From contig CAJFCV020000002.1 of assembly GCA_904066235.2 (NCBI GenBank), forward strand, positions 8,370,001 to 8,434,000: a stretch of DNA of 64,000 bases, given 5' to 3'. This DNA is from Bursaphelenchus xylophilus (Eukaryota; Nematoda; Chromadorea; Rhabditida; Aphelenchoididae). This document shows positions 47,126 to 58,577 of this stretch, piece after piece. Position numbers and translations under genes: made by a program. The notes beneath the pieces are model-generated. The model was not told where the DNA came from. It made no database searches and saw only the letters and a program-made list of their open reading frames with translations. Numbering within the stretch: position 1 is the first letter of the stretch; every line of letters starts with the position of its first letter.

Positions 47126-50100
47126 TATCCCCTAAAATGCAAGAAAAAGTCTTGATTCCGCATGAAAATTTTTTTATTTTAGTTTGACCTGTTTGTCATC
47201 AAAATCTGAATGTTGAATTCAAACATTTCCCTGTTCAAAATTTTATACAGTAAAACGAAAACAACGCCTCCCAATCTAATCAATCCAAATTTGGAGCGAA
47301 AAATTTTCATTGAATTTTTTTGGATCGCTGTACACATTACTGATAAGACGTTCTCCAGGACGGTTATTTACCCTGAAAATCATTAGGAATTATTTATTTT
47401 TTCCGTTTTTACACTATGCCCAAAGTAAGTGCAAACATTAGAAGTTGTACCAGGCCATCAGCTAAGGCTGATTAATTAATCCAGGAAGTTTTGTTTTTGT
47501 AGAAAAATAATGACAAAAGTACCGTCAACAAGCGACCTGCTTCCCATGGCTTTTAATTCGGCTTCGAAGAACGTCCCCTTAGGGTACGTTTTTCACTTCT
47601 TGCCCGTTCTTTGGGATACAAATTTCTCGGATTTACCCATGTTAAGTGGGTATTCTCTCCAGGATTATTTATCGTCTAGAACGGGGTAATCTGAAGATAT
47701 ATTTGAAACTGATTACAGCTTTGAGCCTTTGAGACGGTTTAGTCGGCTGTTTTACATTTTTTAGAAGGAAAAAAGGAGTTTGAAACAAGTCACGTAGGGA
47801 AACCACACTTACTGTTAGCCAAATTTTTAAAAATGCACGATTTTCTTCAAGCTTCGATGGCATTGGGAATCCAGAGTGCTTATCAAATAGTGTAAATTTT
47901 AGTCATACTTTACAAGCGAAGCCGCGAAATTCAATGAATTTTTCGGACGGGAAATAAAGGAAAATTTAGAGAATTGGGCATTAAATAAATTCCGACTTAT
48001 ATCTCAACGAATTTTGCCCGGAAATATACATACTTTTTGGTCCATGAAGATTTCAAAAAATTCCGAAATGTGGCCACATCTTGAATGAAAAATCTCGAAA
48101 GTTTTCTTCAAAGAAGATGACAAGAATCTGGTGATTTAGAAGACTCTAATCCTTATTCCAAGTTTCACCAAAATGTATTTCGAGAATTTCTCCCGTACAC
48201 CAAATTTTTGACAAAGTCACGTCGATGGCCAGGCCCAGCGTGGTAGTTTCCCATACTCGGGCGCAAACAAAATTTCTCTCGGCTAACTTTAGCCAGCGAG
48301 AATTTAATTTCCCCCAAAAATGTTGCCTTATCCGCTGTAAAATTTGGGTTTAAAATTGTGAAAGGTTATTACGATGGAAATGCGGGGAATTCACAAGATA
48401 CCGCACATTTCATTCAGAAACCAGATTCCGATCAGTGTGAGTTAATAATTCCTTTTGGGGAAGCGACGCTACTGACTTCTTGCTTTCGAAAAAAGTAAAG
48501 TCGGCGGAGAAATATTTTTCGTCCGTGATTTCTGCTTCCTTACTGGATTTTACGTTACACTCATTATTTTTTCCACCAAGCTCGGGATGGGAATATAATT
48601 TCCACTTTTTTCGCAGACTCGGATTATTTTTTTAAATTTTTCTCTGACCGTACCTCCTAATTTTGAATGGTGTCTCGTTCGCAAAGATTGTTCAATATCT
48701 CAGCTGTCGTTGAAAAGCAAAAGCTAAAATTTTCAAAATAGGTTTTTTGGTATGAATTATCACCCAAAATTTAAAGAAAGTCTGCTGGTGGCCTCAGGTA
48801 ACAGTAATTTGAATATTTTTTTGAAAATTTTGGAAAATCAAATATTTTTTTTCTTTGATTTAAAACTTTCATCATACCACTCAAATTATTATAATATTTC
48901 CCGTGACCACAATTTTTCTCAATTTTTCTCCCATTCCATTATCACCATTGTCAAAATTAGTTTGCCTTCAAACCGTTCCGTCGACCAATCCAATTCCTCT
49001 CCCCCCTTCCTACACACTGCAGTGTAAACCGATCCCCCCTTCTTCGCTGACCGCCATTTTCATTTATTTTTGAATGTTGTCAAGGATGGAATAGAATGAA
49101 TGGGGGAAGAATCGGGCGGCAAATCAAGACGAAGAAGCGCCGAATTTAAACCATCTTCCTTTTTTTATTCACTTCTTCTTCTTTTTTCACTATTTCCACC
49201 CACCAAACACGACCTGTCATTTCAGTGCACATGAAATTGAAATTTCCACGGTCTTTGGGGAGGGAGCGGGGCAAGGATCTTTATTATTCTTGAGGTTGGA
49301 ACCATCGCCGATCCCGGGTAATTAGTTGTTTTTGTGCGGGAATCTGCTGGTATTTGGTCATTTAAACTACAAGATGCGTTTGGATGGGAAATTGGAAAAA
49401 TTTTGAGAGGCAAATTTGGCTGATTTAAGGCAGGACCAGGCTGGTTTTTTTTTGTCTTTTAGGCCATTGCTCATAGCAAATTTAAAACGGGATTTTTTTA
49501 AATCACTAAAAATAATTTTTACATTATTCAAATCAATGTTTTTTTTCAAAAATCAAAAAAATCTTGTTTTTTCGTTTGTGAAAAATCGAAAATTAGAATT
49601 TTTATTCAAATTACCATAAAATATCTTCGGCTTATTATAATTTTTTAACTTCCACAAATTATTTTCTATTCGCCCTCCCATGATCAATGCATACATCAAA
49701 TTTATTTTTGCGGAAACAGTTTTTGCGAGATTCGTCATTTCAAATTGACCATTCATATCAATTTTCTTCTCGTTTTCTCTCGTTTTCAAAATTAGGAAAA
49801 AAGGAATGAGAGATGGGGTTGATTGATTTGGTTGATGAACAATATAATTCATCTTTTTTAGATTTTTTTCATGCTTTTTTTGACCTTTTCGAGACATCTG
49901 ATTTTGATCATTATACAAGGCTTTTTTTAATGTCATTTTACGACGAGAGAGTATAGAAAATGAGGAGAGACAGTCAAAGAGGGCTGATTTTGGTCATCTT
50001 TGGTGAACTTTAGGCGCAAAAACTTACCGAAAACCACTTGTTTTACAGAGCCTTGGCCATAATCTTCTATTATAATAAAAAAATTTTTTATAAAATTTTT

Positions 50101-51487
50101 TTTTTAAATTTTTTATAAAAATTTTGTATATAAAAAATTTTTGGTCAAATAATTTCCCGACTCATTACTCTCCATTACAATCGCCCCTAATCACTTTTGT
50201 CATGCTTTCCCCTTGTTTTTCTTCCACTCGGGAACAACTTTTTCCCAATTTTATTTGAAAAAAGGACGTCAAGAAAGGGCTAATGTTCTCGGTCCTGATT
50301 CTTTTCGTTTTGTTTTCTGTTTTCTCGGCTTGATCCATAAATTTTCGTTTTCATGTCCAGATTTTCAGCTGAAAGCCCAAACTTTTGGGGGACAATTAGA
50401 GGTTTGTTTTTCTTCGATTTTGAGGGGGTGATTTTCGGGGAGACTTTGTTGGATATTGCAGAAAAAAGATTCCTAATGTTCGATGAAAAAATGTAAAAAG
50501 TCTATATAAATTATCTTCTGTAAAAAATTTTTGGTTTTCCGGGCGAAGTTTCTCATAGCTTTTCTCAAAAAGTTGCAATTTAAAAAACTTTGAAAATTTA
50601 AACTTTACAAAATCTAAAAAAATTGGCATTCTGTTTCACCTTTCCTGAACAATTTTATCACAACTAATGAAATTTTTCCTAGAAAAACTCGCAAAGACAT
50701 AGCTAAAACCAAATTTTCTCTGACCGTCTCTCCTCTTTCTTCATAATCTCTCGCCTCAAAAATCCGGTATCTTTTGTAAGGTATCTTATGTAAGGATTTT
50801 TTCACAATACATATCAGGTATCTTATGCAAGGATTTTTTCACAATACTCCTACTGTAATTCCCCTCTATTCCTTCCAAAATTCCCCACCAAAAATCAGTT
50901 GTAATCCCGGTTGTCGTCACAACGACGTCGCAGCCACATTACAGTCACTATTCATAGTACGAGAAATTGGCGCCTTTACGGCTAAACCCGTGCGTTTATA
51001 CGGTACGCTTATACTGTTTTTAACTAATTAACAATTTTTGGGCGCTTTTCCCAAAGCCGCCCCAATCTGCTTAACCATCGGGCAAAGTGTCTGAAAGTCG
51101 GTGGGAATTTCAACCAAACGGGGGGTTTTCGCTTTATTCTGGAGCCTTTATGACAAGCTGAGATTAGGGCCAAGCGCCGTAATCAAGGCGCTTTCGGTAA
51201 TTCTATTACGGATTTCCAGAAGAGGGATCAACGGGCAATTTGGGAAATTACGGGGATTTCCGGCGCTGATTGTAATACTTTCTGGGGGGAATTACACGAA
51301 ATCGTAATGCCTTTATTGAGAATGGAAGTTTTTACGTGATAGGCCCATATTTTCTTCAAATTCTGCACGTATTATCGGCATGGATCATAGACCTATTGGC
51401 GAACATTTTAGCTTGCGCTTTGCAGGGACATGCATCAAAGCAATGTCCAAGAGACCTCAATATAAAGCATCATTTTTTCCAATAAAA
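47126..51487. other. Gene-poor intergenic DNA with decayed MITE copies
   Basis: No gene is supported. Decayed TNA MITE cores lie near 48640-48780 (CTCTGACCGTACCTCC, TTCAATATCTCAGCTGTCG), 49930-50060 and 50630-50790 (CTCTGACCGTCTCTCC). An AT-only low-complexity and partly palindromic run occupies about 50080-50150. Confidence 0.5.
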
Positions 51488-51489
51488 TA

Positions 51490-51719
51490 CAGAGTGGGAA
51501 ATCTTTGTGGCCCGATTTGAATTGGCCGAAAAACCGAAAAAATGAACTTCAAGAATAAATCCAATAACTGTAGATGACACTTACCTATGTATAGCATATT
51601 TGGTATCAAACGAAATGGGGTTGTCTGAGGATTCAGGGAAAAAAAGAATTTTAAGATTTGGCCAAAAACTAAAGAAGTTATAGCCAATTCAAGTCGAGCC
51701 ACAAAGATGCCCCACCCTG
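51490..51719. mobile_element. 230-bp Tc1/mariner-type MITE
   Basis: The left end is CAGAGTGGGAAATCTTTGTG and the right end is CACAAAGATGCCCCACCCTG. Inverted repeats of ~45 bp continue with GATTTGAATTGGC. TA flanks both sides (51488-51489 and 51720-51721). It is a different family from the element at 45065, although both begin with CAG(G/A)GTGG. Confidence 0.82.
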
Positions 51720-51721
51720 TA

Positions 51722-54700
51722 AATCTAAAAAATCATCTTTTTTGACAAAAAAATCTGAAGGATTTTTTTGGTTGATCCTGGTGAAAAAGCAAAATAAAAT
51801 TACCAAAAGTCCCTTGATTTACAGTGAAATGACTAGTGTCTTAGCCTGCTTTAGAGGCTCTAATATACAGAAAACGGGGTTGTTGATTTTCCCAGCGACT
51901 TCCAAGCACATTGTCCATCATTTATAAGGTCGTGTTTCCCTGTGAAGACCATTTTCTACATTCGCTTTCCAAAATATGCATCCACTTTGCTCCAATATTG
52001 ATTTCTCCCCGAATTATACTACCCATTGGGAGTTAAGGTCCCGTGCGATTTCTGACCATAATTCTCGCGGTTTCCTACAATGTTTGTGCAAAAAAAGACG
52101 GGGGCCGCGGAACGAGTAAGACAGGTAGAATTGGCTTGTGTTAAGGTCACGGGCGACTTTTTCCCGATCTCTTTTTTCCGAGCGAGAGCGAAAAAGACGC
52201 AAAGTTTCGGTCCGAATGTTGACAGTAAATAGTTGCAAAGTAGTGGGCTTTGTCAAAGAACTTTGTTTTCTTTTTTTTCTGGAGCAAAAAAGATCTGGGA
52301 ACGGCGATGATGCGGATGTTTATTGGGGAGAGAGAGAGTTGCGTAATAGGGTAAACGGATTTTTTTGAATTAAAATTGGACTTTGGAAACAGTGATTCTT
52401 CGGAATTATGGGGGGATCTCCAGAAGCGTGATATTGCTTTCTAATAATTTTTGTCATCTTTTCTGTACATATCGAACATAAATTCCGGAAAATTTTAACT
52501 TCCATTTTTCAATGGCAGTGGAGAAATTCAACGTTCTTATGCATATAATTGACTGTGGGAAATGAGGAGAGAAGCTCGGAGAAAAAACATTTTTTGGCAT
52601 TCCCTTTTTTCACTGTGTAAAAATTTGATTTTCTATAGCAAAGTTATGCTATAAGGATCAAAGAAAAAATGCTGATTTTTCGCACTTTTTGACCTCAAAT
52701 CTCCGTATGTCTTACTAAGTACTCTCAAATCGAAATCTGAATGTCCAAGCTTGGCAAAATTCCTCTTTCAAAATAACCGATAAGCCCCCAGAGTTGCAAA
52801 AACCCCCAAGAAAGGAATTATTTTTCGTAATCCGTTGCCTGTCATCTGCAAAATTCTAAACTGATCTCAATCCCCCCGGCAAACCCTCTTATTGCGTATT
52901 TTTGCGCAGTGCGTGGTCCTCCGCGGGTTGCGACGTAACGGCATTTCTAAACCCATTAGCTGTAATAGGATAATTACAAAAACAAATTTGGGCCTGCCTT
53001 TCTTCCGTAAGCCGACTGTATCGCGGCCCGCGGCGGGCGAAAGAAAGCAGCAGCGCGCCGAGAGAGGAAGCGGGAATGCAAAGTAGTGGAAGGGGGGGGT
53101 TTTAAGGCGAAGCGACGTCAAAAACCCCTTAAAACGTAATCAAAATCGGGCGAAAGAGTGCGTGCAGCGGAGAGCGGCGGCGACGGTTTCACTGGAATCA
53201 TTTATTTTCCCCCCACACACCGCTTCTTCTTCTCTCGCTTTCCAAATAAGAGGCGAACTGATTTGGAAGTGGAGAAAGGTGGAAGAAAGTTTGTTTTGGG
53301 GGATTTTGGGGCTGAATCACCCCTTGCATGGATGTGAAATTTGGAACGCGTTTTTGATGAGGGGAGAGTCCGTTTTTCGCTCGATGATTTGGCCGGCTTT
53401 TCGAGTTTGCCCAAATTTCCCGATGATTTTCGAAAAAAATGAAAAAATATGCAAATTTTTTGAAATTTTATTCTTGACCTTAGCCGAATAAAACACAAAA
53501 TCCCTCTTTTATGTCGAGGAAATATCTTCGCTCACGTAATGAATATGTATTATTCACTAATCATTCCCAAATCGTGACTATTTCTCAAATTTTGGAGCTT
53601 ATGTGCACTTTAAATTCATCTTTTTTCAAAAGAAGCAATCTTCATCATCTTGAAATTGAAATTTTTATTATTTCTACTTAAAATTTTAATATTTATTTAA
53701 CAATTTCTGCCGTTAAATTTACCTTGATGACTTCACAATTTCTCAAACGTCACGTTTCAATCCGAATTTGGCTCATGAAACGGTGTTTGATCTAGTTTGT
53801 TAAACAAATACCAAATAAAGCCCGTTTCAAAAATTCGAATAGTGTGCGTTGTTGTCCAAAATAGTCCGAATAATTTCTGGTTTTGTTTGAACACGTTTAC
53901 GCATGCCTTTTTTCGACCGGGTCCACCTTAACTTTATACAGTCGTATTTAAGGGCTTATTCAACCGTTTTTAAACAGTTGTATTTTGGGAGAATGGCTCA
54001 GTTGGACTCGGGCTAAAATTAGAAGACAAACAGGGCGGATCAGGGGACTTTTGGACAATATAAAAGCTCGGTTATGATACGTATTTAAAGGCTAATCAGC
54101 TTGTTTGGCTTGAAATTGAAACTTTTCAAATTTTGAGAGTTTTTGATGACTTAAAAATGATCTACTGATGCTCGCGCTGTGCTGCGTAGACTATAATTAA
54201 ACTTGAGAAAAATTAGCCAGTCTAACAAATGTGTACGTGAGATTTATAGCTCGGGGCTTTGCAGAGATAGGTGAGATTTTTAGGGCAGAGGTCAACGGAC
54301 TTGGACGTTAACTTTCTTCAAAAAAATCGAGGTTTTCATCTGAAAATTAGAGCTCGTATAACTTAAGGGTGTTTTTTCTCTAACCGACTGTCCCCATTTT
54401 CCATAATCTCTAGTCTTCAAAGATCATTCTATATCTCAGCTTCCCATACAAAGCAAAATGTGTAAAAATTTTACAAATTAATACACAGCATACATTGAAT
54501 TTTTAAATTGCTCCGTAAAATTTCTCTGTTGTCATATTCCATCTTTACTCTCAAACATAATCCAGTACACCCTCATCCACTTCATAAATTAGTCCAGATC
54601 CCGACTCGCGTATCACGCCGTTTTTACGACTGACTGAAAACGAGTATCTGCTTATTGTTACAAAGACACCCCGAGGAGGAAATGTTGATGCGTCATTTCC

Positions 54701-56470
54701 GTTCATTTACAGCATCTCTCTTCTCTAACTGCTCTCCTCAATCGGCATTATCTATCAGTTCGTTCGAAAAATTTCGAAATAATTTGAGGCGATCTTTGGG
54801 AGGAGAATATTAATTGACTTTTTGGGCTTTTGAACAGCATTTTGACAATTAAATAGGGTGTTTATTATGAGGGCTGGAAAAGAATACGAACAGTGACTTC
54901 TGCAGGGTTTTATTTATAGCAAAAGAGGGAGTAGTCAGCGACCAATTGAACGATTTTTTGCTGGAAAAGTTTGAGTACTCAATGAGCTATAAACTCAAGA
55001 TGAAAAAGGATGACTTTACTGGATTTGAGACTATTTTTCAGCCAAAATTTGGCCTGGCAGCTTCTCGATCTCGCTTATTAAAAAAATATTGCTCAAACTA
55101 TACGACTCTGGTTTCACACTTCTCCTCAGGGCATTTCCGGTCGCGCGCAGTCATCGATAATGTCGTTCATAATGGATTGTCGTTCACTGCCTCTTCCCCA
55201 GCCGCTACCTTCTCTTTTTTTATCATTTCCGTCCGTTCATCTTATTTATATTGTCATCAACAAGCTCACCCTTCCTTACGGTATCTTTTGCGTCCGTTTG
55301 AAACTTTTTTCGATACAAATTGTTATCTTTTTATTGCAATTGCGTCACTTCCTTAGGTGCCTCGCTTTTCCTGAAGGTAATTGGATTGCAGATCGTTCCA
55401 GAAAATTTTGCTTTTCTTGTGGATTTTCGAGGGGTTAAAACGATAATTTCTTCGACTATTTACTTGACCAGCGCCGCTGTAAACCGTCGACACGACTATT
55501 TTTTCCTTCCCATTATTTTTAAACCCATATTATTAACTTGTGTTCGGCGCTTGTCAAAACGGAAAAGAAAACTGATTTTTCGCGAATCGGCGTTCGGGCG
55601 GAAATTGAGAAATATTGATTAAAAAGGCCGGCGGGCAAGAGACGAAAGACGAGCTGACGTTCTCCTTCCCCCTTGTCAATTTCTCGACCCGTCTTATCAG
55701 TCTTAACCTTCGCCCCTCTCGCCTATTTTTTCGTTCATATCCTCGGGGCATGCGGCGTTTTTTCCTCCACCTAATTATTCGGTTTTATAACTTTTTTTAT
55801 TCCCTCCGATTTGCTTTATCAATTCGAGCGGCCGCGGAGGGCGAGAAGCGCTGCTTTTGTAGAGTTTGTTCGGTCGACTGCATTAGTTCCCGTTCTACAA
55901 AAGGAACATGAATTTATCGTAAACATTCGCGCTTGAGACTCAAAATTTTTTTTTCGAGTTTCTAACTGTCTGTCCCGGGCCCCCTAATTTTACCCATTTA
56001 AAGTTTTAATTCGCCTTCAGGCGTCCTAATTTGATCAAACGTTTCCCAGTTCCGTTCGCTTTTTTTGTCACTTTCAAGAACAATTAATTTTTTAAGTTTT
56101 TTGAATTTTAAAATTCTTAAGCCTCTTTTCGAACACTGCTCCTTTCCATAATTCATTTATTTCCAATCATGCCCTGAGGCGGCAAGGTTTCGTTGATGCC
56201 CTAAGGCATCAAGATTGTTCGATTTTGGCGGGCAACATGCCAACGGATTAGACGGGATAGGGTTTCCTTGTGTTGGCATCAAAAGACCTAAATTTTGCGA
56301 CTGTTTCAATTTGCATGCACTTTAATGGGGTTCCGAAAAAGAAGTTTTAATTTTCGCAAAAATTCTTTCAAACCTCTCTTAGCGTTTAATGGCATTTTTA
56401 AGGCTCAGTTATTTTCATCTTGTGCCTCGGGGGGCTAAATTGGAGATCGTTTTTCGTTTTTACATTACAA
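51722..56470. other. Gene-poor intergenic DNA
   Basis: No gene is supported. Decayed TNA MITE cores lie near 52500-52760, 54225-54500 and 54690-54790. A GC-richer block at about 52890-53200 with purine-rich sequence could hold a promoter or 5' UTR for the downstream TEAD gene, but no exon junction is demonstrable. Confidence 0.45.
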
Positions 56471-56479
56471 TTACTACTT

Positions 56480-56825
56480 GCGGGGGCACTACCCCAAGTA
56501 CGACGCTCAGGTTTTGATAAAATTTTGCGCAAATTTAGAATCATTTTTCTAAGAGATAGGAGAGATTTCTAGCTCGCATTTTGCAGAAATGTCCTAGATT
56601 TTTATGTCAAAAGGTGGAAAAAATACGACACTTTTCCTATTTTTACTGCAGAGAGTAATTTTCCCACAAAAAAAAAATAGATTTTTTCCTTAGGAAATTA
56701 GCAAATAAACGGTTCTTTTCTGTGCTCACTCTCCGCATTTTACGTACTCTCTCGGCCAAAAAGTCGAATATATCGGATGCGCCTGCCAACCGCATGCTAA
56801 AACATTTGCATCTAATGCATCATCT
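56480..56825. mobile_element. Truncated TNA-type MITE copy
   Basis: The left half is recognisable (GGGGGCACTACCCCAAGTACGACGCTCAG..., then GAGATTTCTAGCTCGCATTTTGCAG). The centre has CTCACTCTCCGCATTTTACGTACTCTCTCGGC. The right side decays after CCGCATGCTAAAACATTTGC and the right terminus is missing. Confidence 0.65.
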
Positions 56826-58511
56826 TCTGAAGCTGCTTATGAGAAGAGCTAACTAATTAGAGCTCTTTAAAAAATCCCTTCGTCTCTGTGACCCTACTAT
56901 AATATTATTTATTACTATGTAATAATCCAGTCATCCCGTCCCCGCTTCCCCTCCAATAGATTAACATTTGCATCAGCAAGGAGCACCTTGGTTTTTAAAA
57001 TTTATTGTGCCGGAAATTGCCTTTACCGGCCCAAACCCTGGCTTAACCTTTCGCGCAACGGGATTCGCGGATTTCAATTACCCTTTTGTCGCTGTAATTG
57101 CAAATGTGCACCGGAGGAATCGACCGCAAATTTTAAGCCCGCCAATTAATAACCGCGTTCTTTCGCTTTTCCGTACAAATTTCTCCGCTGTAAAATTGGA
57201 TTAGCGGGCTCGGATTACGCGACGCAATAAGCCCATTACAGTATAGTGGGGATAATGAAATTAGGCCGAAAACATGGTACCGTACGTGACAAATGGCAAT
57301 GGGTTTCGGCGCCGGATATGGGGGCATTCAGGTGTTTTTGGACACGATCATGGGATTACACTCTTTTCCCTGGATTTAAGTCATGTTTTTGGGAAAACGG
57401 ACGGAGATTTGCGGATGGTTTAGGATCTGGGCATGACTCTGACGCTTGTAAATTCCTGGGATGCAGTCCTAATGAGTCTGGGGTACTGTAACATATATAT
57501 ATTTACAATTATTTCTATAGGTCCGCAAGGTATCTTTGGAGTGAAAAAAATCGTAATTGTGGTTAATTTTTATATGAAAAAACTATTAAAATGTATAGAA
57601 AGATTGAAAAAAGGTCCAAAAATTTTTTTCACACGAAAAAATACATTTTTTGGTATCCAGGATATCTCAAAAATCCCTCCAAATGTCATCTTAAAAATGC
57701 ATTTTCATCTTTTTTTTAGACCCAGCCTTAAAAATCCATGTGTTTCTCCGCGAACGATGTGCTCTAATTCACAATAATCTCAATATTTTTTACATTTTCC
57801 CAATGCAATTTTGGCTCAGCGACCGCCCATGCTTCAATTATCCCAAGGTTTTTAAATTTGAGAAATCTCTGAAATTGAGTTCTCTCTAATTACGGCGTTT
57901 CTGTGTTCGTCTCCGCAATATTTCCCCTCAATTTGTTTGTAGGTTTCATTTCTTTTCCACCTCTTCCACCTACCCGCAAAACTTTGCCTGTCCAGTAGAA
58001 AAAACGTTGGCCAGGTTCCGCCCTGAGGGCGCGAACAGCTCGCGGCCGTTTCAGCCAATGAGCATGGAGCGCATTCCGGGTGCTTTTTACACCGAAACAA
58101 CAACGTGTCCTTCTCTAATCCTCTTCTTCGCATTTTTCGAAAAACATTCCGAGAAGGGCGGGGCCAGTTCCAAACTCACAATCCGGCACGATGAATATAC
58201 TGGATAGCCGAGGGGCCCGAGGGCATTCTATTGTATCGATGAGGGGTTTCGAATTTTGCCTGCGGCAATATTACTGTGCCTTTCTTTCAGTTTTGGGAGC
58301 TTTGTTTTTTTGGAGCTTTGCCATTTTTCGAGTCGATATAATCTTGCGCGATCGCTGACAAATCCTTTGCAAATTAATACATCGATAATTTCAGAGGGTC
58401 TTTCATCTCCACACACAACACTCACCGATCTAAACCCCTTCCAAATCAACTTTTAGCCCATCAAATCAACGACTTCGACAATTTCCAACAACACTCAGCT
58501 CGAGCACATCG
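56826..58511. promoter_or_regulatory. Upstream region of the TEAD gene
   Basis: This is non-coding sequence immediately upstream of egl-44. From about 58400 it becomes C-rich and G-poor on the plus strand (CACACAACACTCACCGATC...), as in many nematode 5' UTRs. A possible trans-splice acceptor ACTTTTAG ends at about 58456. Confidence 0.4.
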
Positions 58512-58523
58512 ATGAGCGCCTAA
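58512..58523 (+). promoter_or_regulatory. Short uORF before the TEAD start codon
   Basis: ATG AGC GCC TAA (Met-Ser-Ala-stop) lies 55 nt before the main ATG at 58578. If the leader begins upstream of it, the uORF could reduce or modulate TEAD translation. Its use depends on the transcript start, which I cannot see. Confidence 0.4.
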
Positions 58524-58577
58524 TCCCTCGACAATCGACCGCTTTCGTACCCAAAACTTCAACGGGCCCACCTCCAA

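Noticed and set aside
50080..50150. AT-only palindromic run as a possible replication origin or matrix site
   Set aside because: Low-complexity A/T sequence alone is not evidence of function.
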